A stretch of 64,000 nucleotides of DNA from Anaerolineales bacterium (GTDB lineage Bacteria > Chloroflexota > Anaerolineae > Anaerolineales > Villigracilaceae): NCBI GenBank assembly GCA_016789305.1, contig JAEURJ010000002.1:248001-312000 (forward strand). The letters are read 5' to 3'. The notes beneath the pieces are model-generated. The model was not told the origin of the DNA. It saw nothing but the letters and a program-made list of their open reading frames with translations, and did not search any database. Positions 1-8,790 of the stretch are shown piece by piece (position 1 is the stretch's first letter; every line of letters starts with the position of its first letter). A program made the position numbers and the translations under genes.

Positions 1-570
1 GGCGAGAAATAAGGCCAGCAGGCCATATCCGAGCAAATAACCGGATACGAGAAGGCGAACCGCTGCGAAGAAGAGGAAGAAAAGGACAATGCCCTGATTG
101 ACAGGCGATAGCAAATTGATGCTGCCCCATGGTCTGCGTCTGTTGGGCCTCTTTTTTATTTTGAGAACAGGTTCGTTTTTTACGAGCGGATAGTCAAAGA
201 CATCCAGTAACTCGAAGGATATATTGTCGGTTTTGGACGCCGTTTCTTTTGGCTGTTTGAAATTCAGATTGTAATTGGTGCCGGTCTTTGCAGTTCCATT
301 TTCGATCATTTTCAAATGCTCGATCAACACCGCATGATATTGCAGTAATTCGCTTTTATCCTGATCGCTGATCTCCCTTGTTCGGAGGATGCGGTCCTTT
401 AACCACTCCAGATCATTGCGATCCCTGTGGATTTCCATGTAGGCGATCCACGCCTCGATATTTTGCGGGTCCACGCGTACCACAGCGTCCAGAACCAACT
501 CTGCATTTTGCATTTGGTTGGCGTTGATCAATTGATAAGCTCTTTCAAGCAGGTGCGACGAAATGGCCAT
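1..570 (-). CDS. Small helical (TPR-like) protein with C-terminal membrane segment, partial
   Basis: This reading frame starts at an ATG (complement of 568-570) and runs open for 190 codons to the left edge, so its C-terminus is missing. Residues 1-90 are a helical repeat-like region clearly paralogous to the 93-residue protein encoded just upstream; both share a DPQN-[IV]-[ED]-AW core. A polar linker follows, then a basic stretch (residues about 148-155) and a hydrophobic membrane segment near residues 160-190. It is the last visible gene of the ATPase/TPR operon that begins at 8640. Function is unknown. The membrane anchor is absent from its paralogue, so it could tether the system to the membrane (inference). 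Confidence 0.75.
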   Translation of the reverse strand, partial: MAISSHLLERAYQLINANQMQNAELVLDAVVRVDPQNIEAWIAYMEIHRDRNDLEWLKDRILRTREISDQDKSELLQYHAVLIEHLKMIENGTAKTGTNYNLNFKQPKETASKTDNISFELLDVFDYPLVKNEPVLKIKKRPNRRRPWGSINLLSPVNQGIVLFFLFFAAVRLLVSGYLLGYGLLALFLA

Positions 571-591
571 GGTGATTCTCCGACGTGAAGT

Positions 592-873
592 TTAGAGGGC
601 GTTTAATTTTTCATCGAGACGTTGGAGGACAAAACGTTGGGTCGCGTGCAAATAGTCGCGGTCGCGGACGCGGGTTTCCCAGACTTTGGTGATGTATAAC
701 CGCAGGCCTTCAAGATCGCCGCGGGTGGTGCAAATACGAATATAGGCATCCCATGCATCCACATTTTGCGGGTCGGCATGTAGAATTTGGTCAAGAATGG
801 TTTGTGCTTCACTGTACCGGTTTTTACCTATTAAATAATAGGCCTGATCCAGCAACTCCCATAATTTAGCCAT
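592..873 (-). CDS. Small helical (TPR-like) protein, paralogue of the downstream gene
   Basis: This 93-residue protein has an ATG preceded by AAGGAG seven bases upstream, which favours this start over a longer in-frame one. It is all helical, with one TPR-like hairpin around the DPQNVDAWDAY core. It is a diverged duplicate of the N-terminal 90 residues of the next gene (1-570) but has no membrane segment. It lies 21 bases upstream of that gene, so the pair looks like a tandem duplication inside the TPR operon. No family assignment is possible by eye. Confidence 0.75.
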   Translation of the reverse strand: MAKLWELLDQAYYLIGKNRYSEAQTILDQILHADPQNVDAWDAYIRICTTRGDLEGLRLYITKVWETRVRDRDYLHATQRFVLQRLDEKLNAL

Positions 874-1104
874 ATCGATACTCCTTGTATTGAATATATG
901 TCTATGATAGCCACATGGCTTCGAAAGTGCCACCTAAACAAGTTCCTGATTGGTATGCTCATTTTTGCCCCCTTAAAAGGGCATAAAAAGGGCACTTTTC
1001 GGCCCCCCTATGCCCGCCTAACACGAGCGGGCATAGATGTCAGGGCGATAAAACGGAGCCATATTGCGGCTCCGCTTTACTTACTGATGTTATAGATCGA
1101 TATG

Positions 1105-2592
1105 TTAGCCATTCGATGCATAAGCGGACAACAGGTGATGAAAGCGGTGATCTTTGCGAAGCGAATCGAGATCCGGATCAACTTGTGCCCAGTTGATGTA
1201 TGTCTGCTTGGCTTGCAGGGCAACTTCCAGTAATTCCAATGCGCGGTCGTTGTGGCCACAAATGGCTTCCAGGCAGGCGCGGTTGTATTCCGTCTCTTCC
1301 TCAAAATTTGTGTTCAACGCCTTGTCGATATGAGATTGGGCCAACTCGTCCAATCCCATTCTCAAGTAATGGCTGGCAAGCGAGGCATGTGCCTGGGCGT
1401 AATTGGGATCCAGTTCCAGCACCCTTTGAAATGCAGCCATCGCCTCCTCTTCGCGCCCTTCGATTGCATAGATCAAGCCGAGGCGATAGTAAAAGGATGG
1501 TTTGGTTGAATTGATCGAGATCGCGGTTTGAAATGCAAGGATCGCATCCTTGTATTTGCCCAGCGCCTTGTATGCATCGCCAAGCATCTCCCAGATCGAA
1601 TAATTTCTGGGATTGTTCTGCGAGGCGTACTTGTATTTGGCGATGTCCATCTCCAGCGAATTCCTCTCCGAATCGGAGAGCTCCATGAGCGGATATTCCA
1701 CCTGGGAATATTCCGCTGTTTCAGCCTCCGCACCGCTTAAGGTGACCGTATCGACCACTTCGGCAATGCTGCTGTTTTCATAGGAAATTTCTTCAGCTGG
1801 TTCATCATCGCCTTCCAAAAAGTCAACGGATTCCGGAAGGTTGGCTAATTCCGTCGGAAGTGAATCAGTTTCCAGTTCGCTTGATGCGATGATTTCCAGA
1901 TCGACAGGAACGATCAGTTCGAATTTTTCGAGAACATCATCGTCGATCTTGAATTCATCTTCAATTTGTGTCGCGAGTTCCGTTGAAGTCATGTCGTCGG
2001 TATAGGCCAGTCGCCACTCGCTTTGGATGCTGGAGATCGTCTCGTGCAGTGACTCGGTGGTCTGAAAATGGGGTTCGGGGTCCGGAGGTACGAATTCATT
2101 TTCAAACCATTGAATCTTGACTTCCTCTTCCGCAATTTCAAATTTGGCGTTGATATCCAGCATCTCGTCATCTTCGATGACTTCGCCCATATCAAGATCC
2201 GATATAACAAAGTCAATGTTGAAATCCGGCATGGACACAGTCAGTGGGAATTCCATATCCTCGATCTCTTGAGGAGAATACGCATGCCCCGAAGGCTGAC
2301 TTGTTTCCAGCGGGTGCTCGTTTTCCATGATCTGGCGGTAAAGGATGCCGAGTCTTGTCCTTGCGATCGCCTTTTCATTCTCATCCGGTAACAATGCAAT
2401 GCTTTGGCGATATAACTTGATTGCTTCTGTATATTTTCCAACTTTTACATAGGCCATCGCGAGGTTGGCATATGACCTGCCAAACCTGCCATCCAATTCA
2501 ATGGCCCGGAGATATGCGTGGATGGCAGGTTCGTATGCCTCATTCAGAAAATACAGATTGCCCAACTCGTTCCAATATTCATGGTTGCTCAT
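1105..2592 (-). CDS. TPR repeat protein with acidic linker
   Basis: This 495-residue, probably cytoplasmic protein has about three TPR motifs at the N-terminus (residues 1-105), an acidic low-complexity linker (about 110-310) and a second TPR block (about 315-470). The N-terminal block is the same three-TPR unit seen in the two upstream proteins: a W-N-E-L-G-N start, a middle Y-[SA]-N-L-A motif and a third repeat following an E-K-A/D-K-A signature. It begins 12 bases after the preceding TPR gene and belongs to the operon that starts at 8640. It has no enzymatic motif and is most likely a scaffold or adaptor. Confidence 0.85.
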   Translation of the reverse strand: MSNHEYWNELGNLYFLNEAYEPAIHAYLRAIELDGRFGRSYANLAMAYVKVGKYTEAIKLYRQSIALLPDENEKAIARTRLGILYRQIMENEHPLETSQPSGHAYSPQEIEDMEFPLTVSMPDFNIDFVISDLDMGEVIEDDEMLDINAKFEIAEEEVKIQWFENEFVPPDPEPHFQTTESLHETISSIQSEWRLAYTDDMTSTELATQIEDEFKIDDDVLEKFELIVPVDLEIIASSELETDSLPTELANLPESVDFLEGDDEPAEEISYENSSIAEVVDTVTLSGAEAETAEYSQVEYPLMELSDSERNSLEMDIAKYKYASQNNPRNYSIWEMLGDAYKALGKYKDAILAFQTAISINSTKPSFYYRLGLIYAIEGREEEAMAAFQRVLELDPNYAQAHASLASHYLRMGLDELAQSHIDKALNTNFEEETEYNRACLEAICGHNDRALELLEVALQAKQTYINWAQVDPDLDSLRKDHRFHHLLSAYASNG

Positions 2593-2604
2593 GGATGCTC
2601 TCGT

Positions 2605-4674
2605 TTATGCAATATAGGCAGGCTTTTGCTCGTTGTAGATATTTCCCAGCAAACCGAAGTTTGAACGCAGCGATAAGGTCGCATTTTCAGGGTCGAGTTC
2701 GTCGGCTGTCTGGTAGGCGGCGATCGCATTGTCATAATCGTTCATGCGGCGATACACATTGCCCAATCGATTCCAGGTGACAGCCTTATCCTTGTCGGAT
2801 GTGAACAGTTCGATGCCGCGCTGATACAGGAGGATGGCTTCGGCAAAACGGCCTTTTTGAACATACGCGAGTGCGAGGTTGCTGTACGGCCACGCAAATT
2901 GACGATCCAATTCAAGCGCCTTGCCGTAGGATGCAATCGCATCATCGTAGGAACCTGCATTCAAATACACATTGCCCAGTTCATTCCAAACATGCGCATT
3001 CTTGGTATCCATCACGATACGCACTTCGCCATCGGCACTGACCTTGGTTACGGGCGCTTCGCTGATCTCGTCCACATGATCGGGCAGGATGCTTGTAGGT
3101 TCGATCACATCCTTGAGGTATTCTTCATAAGCGGCTTCCGTGATTTCGACTTCTTCCGCAGCGGCTGTCTCTTCTTCAATCACTGTTTCCTGCGTGAAGA
3201 CTTCTTCCACTTCCGCAACCGCTTCCAACTTAACCTCGGCCTGCTCGGCGATTTCTTCAACCACTTCTTCGCTGGCAACTGGTTCTTCACTCAAGGGAAC
3301 TGCCACAGGTTCGGTGAAGGTCTCAACGCTGTCCATGGTGACTACAGATTCGCTGATCGCCGCCTGTTGGGGAACATCCGAGATGGTGGTTACAGAGTCG
3401 GCCGAAAGGGTTTCATCCTCCAATTCAGCTGCCTTCAAAAGTTCTTCGCCCTCGGCAATCGCATTTTCGATCATCGCCTTGTCGTTGATGATCAGCCAGG
3501 ATGGGATGCGGGGAGCCTTGGCTTCAACGGCTTCTTCTTTTACAGGCGCGGCTTTTTCTTCACCGAATCCGGCGGCGGCTTCCACTTTTGCGATCACATC
3601 TTCAATGAGCTGCAACACGCTCGACTTGTGTTCCTGCGGCTCAACCACGGTTTCTTCCGCAACAGGCTCGGTGACAACTTCCACCGCTTCTTCCACTGCT
3701 GGCTCGACTGCAATTTCCGCAACTTCTTCCAAAACGGTTTCTGCGACAGGTTCAGCGACGGGTTCCGGTTCCTCTGCTGGAACTTCAACGGTTTCGGTTG
3801 CAACTTCTGCTGTGACTTCTGTGGTTTCTTCTGCAACGGCTTCGGTCACAATTTCGCTGGTTTCTTGTGAGTCGTTTTCGGCAACAGGCTCAACAATTTC
3901 TTCTATAACCGCTTCGGCTTTTGTTTCGATTGTTTCTTCAATGGCTTCTTCTTCAATGACCATTTCCATGTTGGGTGCCAAGGCGACGGGTTCCTCCATG
4001 AATTGCGCTTCAGCTTCCATCTCAGCGCCTTCTTCTGAATTGAGTTCACTTGCTGCCGCCTCAGCTTCCAGCTGTTGCTCCACGATCATTTGCTCCAGAA
4101 TTTCTTCAGGCGCGACAACGGTCATTGCAGGCGGGGTTTCATCCAGTTTGTCGTTGAAGCCGGTGTTCTCGCCGTCCAGTTCATCTGCGCGTTGAAACGC
4201 CAGGAATGCATTTTCGTAATCGTTGAGTTTGCGATATACATTTCCCAGACGATTCCACGAAATGGCCTTGTCTTTGTCTTCGGTGAGCAGGGCAATGCTG
4301 AGAGTGTAAAGCGGGATGGCTTCTTCATACTTGCCCAATGTGACCATGACAAGCGCAAGATTGCTGATCGGCCAGCCGGACTGCGGATCCAGGTTGATCG
4401 CTTTTTGATAGGAAACCGCTGCGCCTTCATATTCCCCGTTCTTGAATTGAGCGTCGCCAAGGTTGATCCAATTCTGGGCTGAGTCGGGGTCTATTTCCGC
4501 TGCATGCTTGTAAGCCTGCACAGCCTCATTGTGTTGATCCTGACGTTCAAAAACGTTGCCCAACCGAATCCACGGATTGATAAATTGGTTGTTAAACTCA
4601 ACATTCTTTTTCTGATAATTCAGGATCGCGTCAAAGATATTGCCAAGATCTTTCCAAAATTCGAATTCAGACAT
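2605..4674 (-). CDS. TPR repeat protein with long Glu/Ala/Val-rich linker
   Basis: This 689-residue protein has an ATG preceded by a strong GGAGG. Two TPR blocks, at the N-terminus (about residues 1-175) and C-terminus (about 565-680), flank a roughly 350-residue linker made almost only of E, V, A, P and T. The linker is probably disordered or extended and strongly acidic. Each TPR block carries the operon's repeated unit, ending in WNRLGNVYR-x-x-NDY. It sits 25 bases after the iSTAND/TPR gene. It has no catalytic motif. Two binding heads on a long flexible acidic tether suggest a bridging adaptor (inference). Confidence 0.85.
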   Translation of the reverse strand: MSEFEFWKDLGNIFDAILNYQKKNVEFNNQFINPWIRLGNVFERQDQHNEAVQAYKHAAEIDPDSAQNWINLGDAQFKNGEYEGAAVSYQKAINLDPQSGWPISNLALVMVTLGKYEEAIPLYTLSIALLTEDKDKAISWNRLGNVYRKLNDYENAFLAFQRADELDGENTGFNDKLDETPPAMTVVAPEEILEQMIVEQQLEAEAAASELNSEEGAEMEAEAQFMEEPVALAPNMEMVIEEEAIEETIETKAEAVIEEIVEPVAENDSQETSEIVTEAVAEETTEVTAEVATETVEVPAEEPEPVAEPVAETVLEEVAEIAVEPAVEEAVEVVTEPVAEETVVEPQEHKSSVLQLIEDVIAKVEAAAGFGEEKAAPVKEEAVEAKAPRIPSWLIINDKAMIENAIAEGEELLKAAELEDETLSADSVTTISDVPQQAAISESVVTMDSVETFTEPVAVPLSEEPVASEEVVEEIAEQAEVKLEAVAEVEEVFTQETVIEEETAAAEEVEITEAAYEEYLKDVIEPTSILPDHVDEISEAPVTKVSADGEVRIVMDTKNAHVWNELGNVYLNAGSYDDAIASYGKALELDRQFAWPYSNLALAYVQKGRFAEAILLYQRGIELFTSDKDKAVTWNRLGNVYRRMNDYDNAIAAYQTADELDPENATLSLRSNFGLLGNIYNEQKPAYIA

Positions 4675-4699
4675 TTTTACCTCCAGTTAATATGGGTAT

Positions 4700-7387
4700 C
4701 TAGCTTGCCACACAATTGCCAAGCAGGGTGAAACGAGCCCGTGTGAGTAAACTTGTTTTTTCATTGGACAGGATGACCGCGGTTTGATAGGCCTTCTGGG
4801 CATTGCTTTGGTCGTTCAATTTCCGATACACATTCCCAAGGCGATTCCACGAAGTTGCCTTTTCCTTGTCGGTGGTGAACAATTCGATGCTTTTCATATA
4901 GACAGGAATGGCTTCCTTGTACCTGCCTTGAAAAACCAATGACATTGCCATGTTGCTGTGCGCCCATCCGGAAGCAGGATCCATTTTGACCGCATTGGCG
5001 TAGGCTTCGGCGGCATCCGCATACGATGCAGACTTGAAGAATAGGTTGCCCAATTCCAGCCAGACTTGCGCATTGTGCGAGTTGGGTCCGGAAATGGACA
5101 TGTCGGCCCGGTCACGTTTACCGGTATTTTGAGGATCAAGCTCATCGGCCTTTTGATATGCATTCAAGGCATTCTCGTAATCGTTCAGATGACGATAGAT
5201 GTTGCCGAGACTGTTCCAGGAAGCTGCCTGTTCTTCTTTGTTCTCAAGCAGGCTGGCGCTTTTTTGGTATAGCAGAATTGCTTCCGGCAGTTTGCCCATT
5301 GTCAAGTAGGTGAGTGCCAGGTTGCTGTAGGGCCAGCCAAACGTACGATCCAGTTCGATGGCCTTGTTGTATGCGCTGATGGCATTGTCATAATCGCCAT
5401 TCTGGAAGTGGATGTTTCCCTTTTTATTCCAGACCTCGGGATTCTTTGTTTCGGCCATCTCTTCTTCATTTTCCATCAGGTCGGTGGGGAATTGACCTTC
5501 TAAAACGCCCGGTACAGAGATGGGCTCAAGGATGGTGTGTAGCACTTCGTTGGTTTTCATAGGCGGCTCCTCCGTCGGCTGCTTGTTGGGTTCTTCCTTC
5601 CAGAATAGACTTTCTGAATAGGTGGTGGATGTGGTATTGGTTTGATCCCAAACTTCTGGTTGCAGGATCCATGCCGGCATACTTTGTTTTTCCTGCGGAA
5701 TTTCTTCCGGGGTTGTCTGGGTGTTTTTTATCTCGGTAGTTGCAGTAAAAACTTCAGGTGCCGACTCTGCCAATTGTGCAGGAGCAGGCTCGGATGCGAC
5801 AGAAGCGGTTTGACGTCCTGTGATGATGCGTTTATTGAGTTTGTCTGCCATTTGGAAGGCCTGCAGCGCATTGTCGTAATCGTTGACCGCGCGATAGAAG
5901 TTTGCCAGCCGATCCAGTGCGATGGATTTGTCGTCATCATCGGTGAATAGGTCAAGGCTCTTTCTGCTTTCTTCGATGGCTTCCTGATATTTGCCCATGC
6001 CTGCATGCGCAAGTGCGAGATTGCTGTAGGCCCAACCAAAACTGCGGTCAAGTTCACTTGCTTTGGAGAAGGCTTGTGCGGCTTCCTCGTATGCATTGGT
6101 CTTGAGCAATACCGATCCCAATTCGTTCCAGATCTGATGATTTTTCGGATCGACCAGAAGGGCACGCTGATAGGTCTTGATCGCATCCTTGTTGCGGCTT
6201 TGTCTGCAATAAATATCTGCCAGCTTCAACCACGGTGTCACATAGTGTTTGTTGAGCTCTATCGCTTTTTGAAACGAAGCGATGGCATCGATATCGCGGC
6301 CGATGGTTGCATAAGAATCCCCAAGCCCAACCCAGGAAGCCGCAAGCGTGGGCGCGATCTCAATGGCCTTGCGGAAGGCACCAATCGAGTCGTCGATGTA
6401 GCCGATCCTGAAATACACGGTGCCGAGGCCATTCCATGCGATCGCATCTTTGGGATTGTGCTGCAATGCCTTTTGGAAGGCGAGCATGGCTTCATCATTT
6501 CGCATGATCTTCATGCACAGGTTGCCGAGGTTGTTCCACACGAATATCTGTTCGGGAGCGGTTTCGATGGCCTGTTTATAGGCATTGATGGCTTCATCGT
6601 TTTTGCCCTGGCTGAACTTGACCAGTGCCATCGCGTTGTAGCATTCGGCCTCGAACCAGTTGTCTTCCAATCGTATGGCGGCCTTGATGGCGTTTTCCAA
6701 AAGTTCATTCGCCTTTTCAAGGTCTCCCTTGCGCCAGTTGAGAATTCCCAACGTGAGCATGAGGTTCGCGCGCGTGGAGGTTGATTCTGCGTTCTCAGGC
6801 AACTCGGTCAGGAAGGCCTCGCGAAGGCTGATCTTTTCTTCGGTATCTTCGAATTGGTCGGTGTATTCACCGGTGCCCAGCCATGCAGATTCAACGGCAG
6901 TTTGCAAAATATGTTCGGGGTTGGGTGTGTCGGCAAATTCGATCACGCGCTGGCGAAATTCCCAAAAGTCGGGAGCAATGCTTGTTAGCTCGGAAAGGGT
7001 CTTTGGCGTTACCCAAAAGATCATGCGAATGTTTTTGTTGATCAGAACATCCTTGTGATGCCCCAACTTCTTAAACGCATCTTTTTGCCCGACATTTAAT
7101 CCGTCAATGAAAAAGATATGGCTGGCGGTAACAGGAAAATCCTGCAAAAAGGAAACAAGATTTAATTCCGGAGTCTCATCCATTTGGATGCGAACGATCT
7201 TCTGCCCCTGCTCGATCAAATAATTTTCCAGGGCGGTTTCAGCATCGGCGCGAACGAATTCCGAGTTGTACACAACCAGAAGCGCCGATGGACGGTTCCA
7301 TTGAATGGCAAGTTCGAGTTCCTTTACAACGATCTCCACTCGTTCATCAAATGTGTTCGATTGCCGAATGATGCCAGGATTGGTCAT
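4700..7387 (-). CDS. Inactive STAND-like (iSTAND) domain protein with extended TPR array
   Basis: This 895-residue protein starts at the ATG that overlaps the ATPase stop codon by four bases (ATGA), implying translational coupling; a longer upstream start was rejected for that reason. Residues about 10-165 form an alpha/beta domain that looks like a STAND/AAA NTPase core but has no Walker A glycine-lysine signature. It keeps a hydrophobic beta-strand ending FFIDGLN and the motif FWEFRQRVIEF. A paralogous domain occurs in the 12989-14338 protein. From about residue 190 onward there are many TPRs, including three copies of a roughly 105-residue three-TPR unit, interrupted by a polar linker near 545-640. 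It is probably a non-hydrolysing partner of the upstream ATPase. Confidence 0.85.
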   Translation of the reverse strand: MTNPGIIRQSNTFDERVEIVVKELELAIQWNRPSALLVVYNSEFVRADAETALENYLIEQGQKIVRIQMDETPELNLVSFLQDFPVTASHIFFIDGLNVGQKDAFKKLGHHKDVLINKNIRMIFWVTPKTLSELTSIAPDFWEFRQRVIEFADTPNPEHILQTAVESAWLGTGEYTDQFEDTEEKISLREAFLTELPENAESTSTRANLMLTLGILNWRKGDLEKANELLENAIKAAIRLEDNWFEAECYNAMALVKFSQGKNDEAINAYKQAIETAPEQIFVWNNLGNLCMKIMRNDEAMLAFQKALQHNPKDAIAWNGLGTVYFRIGYIDDSIGAFRKAIEIAPTLAASWVGLGDSYATIGRDIDAIASFQKAIELNKHYVTPWLKLADIYCRQSRNKDAIKTYQRALLVDPKNHQIWNELGSVLLKTNAYEEAAQAFSKASELDRSFGWAYSNLALAHAGMGKYQEAIEESRKSLDLFTDDDDKSIALDRLANFYRAVNDYDNALQAFQMADKLNKRIITGRQTASVASEPAPAQLAESAPEVFTATTEIKNTQTTPEEIPQEKQSMPAWILQPEVWDQTNTTSTTYSESLFWKEEPNKQPTEEPPMKTNEVLHTILEPISVPGVLEGQFPTDLMENEEEMAETKNPEVWNKKGNIHFQNGDYDNAISAYNKAIELDRTFGWPYSNLALTYLTMGKLPEAILLYQKSASLLENKEEQAASWNSLGNIYRHLNDYENALNAYQKADELDPQNTGKRDRADMSISGPNSHNAQVWLELGNLFFKSASYADAAEAYANAVKMDPASGWAHSNMAMSLVFQGRYKEAIPVYMKSIELFTTDKEKATSWNRLGNVYRKLNDQSNAQKAYQTAVILSNEKTSLLTRARFTLLGNCVAS

Positions 7388-8640
7388 AGCATTTTCCTTA
7401 ACACAGGATGTACGTCGCACCAATTTTCCTGATCGCGGTATTCAAGGATGGCAAGCAACTGCATCAATGGGCGCAAACGGTCGCTGAACTCAAGTCGTTT
7501 GCTTTCCATGATCTTTTTCAAGAGTTTGATGTCTTCCTTATCGAGAATGCGCCTGTATTCATTGCGAATTTCGGTGACGGCCCATTCGACATCTTCAATT
7601 TCCAGCTGGGCTGCTTTTCGACGTCGCGCGCGCCCGATCGAGGTGCGGATGATGCGCGCCAGTTCGCGGAATACGCCGCCACTGTAGGTGATCGCCTCTT
7701 CCAAAGCCGACGCATGGATCAGCGCAGGAGACATTCTCACCCCGACGAATTTTTCCAAAGTGCGATAGCCTTCCTTCAATTGTTGCTCGGCATCGGTTGC
7801 GGTCCGCAGGTTGATGTTGGGCAGAAAGAGCGCCTGGTCTCGAATGGCATCGAATTCCTTGCTGTAAAACAATGCACTGGATACGGTGTAGACGATGGCA
7901 CAGTTGGGCTGCATCATGATCTCCCTGCGGTCATGGAAGATGGCACGGGCGCGATCCAGGTCTGGCTTGTCCATATCATCGATCAGGATCAGGGGAATGC
8001 GGCGTTCCTGATTGTAGATCGCGGCTGCGATGTGATTGATGATGGCGATCAAACCGGTGATGTCCGTTTCAACGATCTGGCGTAATTCCACGCGGGTGGC
8101 TGGTTCCAATTTCATCTTGAGGCCAGCGTGTGCGAAAAAGGCATCGATCGATGCGCCAAGCTCATATTCCGAAACTCGCCCGTCCAGGATGGTGGAGATT
8201 TGCTTTTCCACTTTGCCTTTCCAGCCGTTTAGTTCCTTGAGCAGCTGGTCGGGAAGTTCCCCGCCTTTTTTGCGATATTCGCGGAAGAGGCGGCTGCCAA
8301 TGGCCAGCAATACATCGCGGTAATCGAGGTCAATGATGTCGGTCTCTTCACGGATGCTGAAGTTGATCGGCCAGTATTTTTTCTGGATGTCGGCATTGCT
8401 CAGCAGATGTAACAGTTCTGTGGATTTTCCGCACCCGCGATGACCCGAGAAGAAGAACTTGGGAGGGCGGTAGAACGGGGCAAGCAGAGCGTCGATCAAT
8501 TCATTGATTGGGTTGCCGGGACGATTGATATAGAACGGATTGGTTTTTCCGTTTGGTCCGGGTTTGAGGGGCAGGTCCAGCTCGAAGTTCATCCATGCCC
8601 TGTCAAAATCAGTTGCTTTCAGATAATCAAAACTGTTCAT
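7384..8640 (-). CDS. AAA/ORC-like P-loop ATPase
   Basis: This 418-residue ATPase has Walker A GHRGCGKST (residues 66-74), Walker B PLILIDDMDK (about 215-225), a sensor-like segment IVYTVSS, and a helical bundle followed by a winged-helix-like C-terminus with EDVEWAVTEI. This layout fits the AAA, ORC/Cdc6- or STAND-related ATPases. It is the first gene of the TPR operon, and its stop overlaps the start of the iSTAND/TPR gene. The intergenic region upstream contains a perfect 16-bp palindrome. It is likely the only active NTPase of the operon; its substrate is unknown. Confidence 0.85.
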   Translation of the reverse strand: MNSFDYLKATDFDRAWMNFELDLPLKPGPNGKTNPFYINRPGNPINELIDALLAPFYRPPKFFFSGHRGCGKSTELLHLLSNADIQKKYWPINFSIREETDIIDLDYRDVLLAIGSRLFREYRKKGGELPDQLLKELNGWKGKVEKQISTILDGRVSEYELGASIDAFFAHAGLKMKLEPATRVELRQIVETDITGLIAIINHIAAAIYNQERRIPLILIDDMDKPDLDRARAIFHDRREIMMQPNCAIVYTVSSALFYSKEFDAIRDQALFLPNINLRTATDAEQQLKEGYRTLEKFVGVRMSPALIHASALEEAITYSGGVFRELARIIRTSIGRARRRKAAQLEIEDVEWAVTEIRNEYRRILDKEDIKLLKKIMESKRLEFSDRLRPLMQLLAILEYRDQENWCDVHPVLRKML

Positions 8641-8727
8641 TCAACCTCTGCTTGAAGATTGCAATCATTGTACGAATTCGTCTCGTAAACCAGTAGCTCA
8701 AAAGAAGGGGTCTTTCGCATGACTGCT

Positions 8728-8770
8728 ATTGACCATATCGGTTGGGCATCTTTGGTCAATATTGACCATC
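8728..8770. promoter_or_regulatory. Candidate operator upstream of the ATPase/TPR operon
   Basis: A perfect 16-bp palindrome, TGGTCAATATTGACCA, lies at 8754-8769. A further copy of the half-site TATTGACCAT lies at 8728-8737, 33 bases from the identical decamer at 8761-8770. The cluster is in the 150-base gap between the regulator gene (ending 8791) and the ATPase start (8640), about 90-130 bases upstream of that start. Repeated palindromic half-sites suggest binding of a dimeric regulator. A hairpin acting as a terminator for the regulator gene is possible but there is no T-run. Confidence 0.55.
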
Positions 8771-8790
8771 CCAAACGGTCCTTCCTCTTT

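Noticed and set aside
2857-4195. Long plus-strand open frames (337 and 351 codons) opposite the Glu/Ala/Val-rich linker
   Set aside because: They arise from the biased codons of the linker on the other strand, encode Phe/Gly- or Ser/Thr-rich nonsense, and lack ribosome-binding sites.
8728-8770. MraZ box
   Set aside because: MraZ sites are direct TGGG-type repeats with fixed spacing. Only isolated TGGG words were found next to this palindrome.
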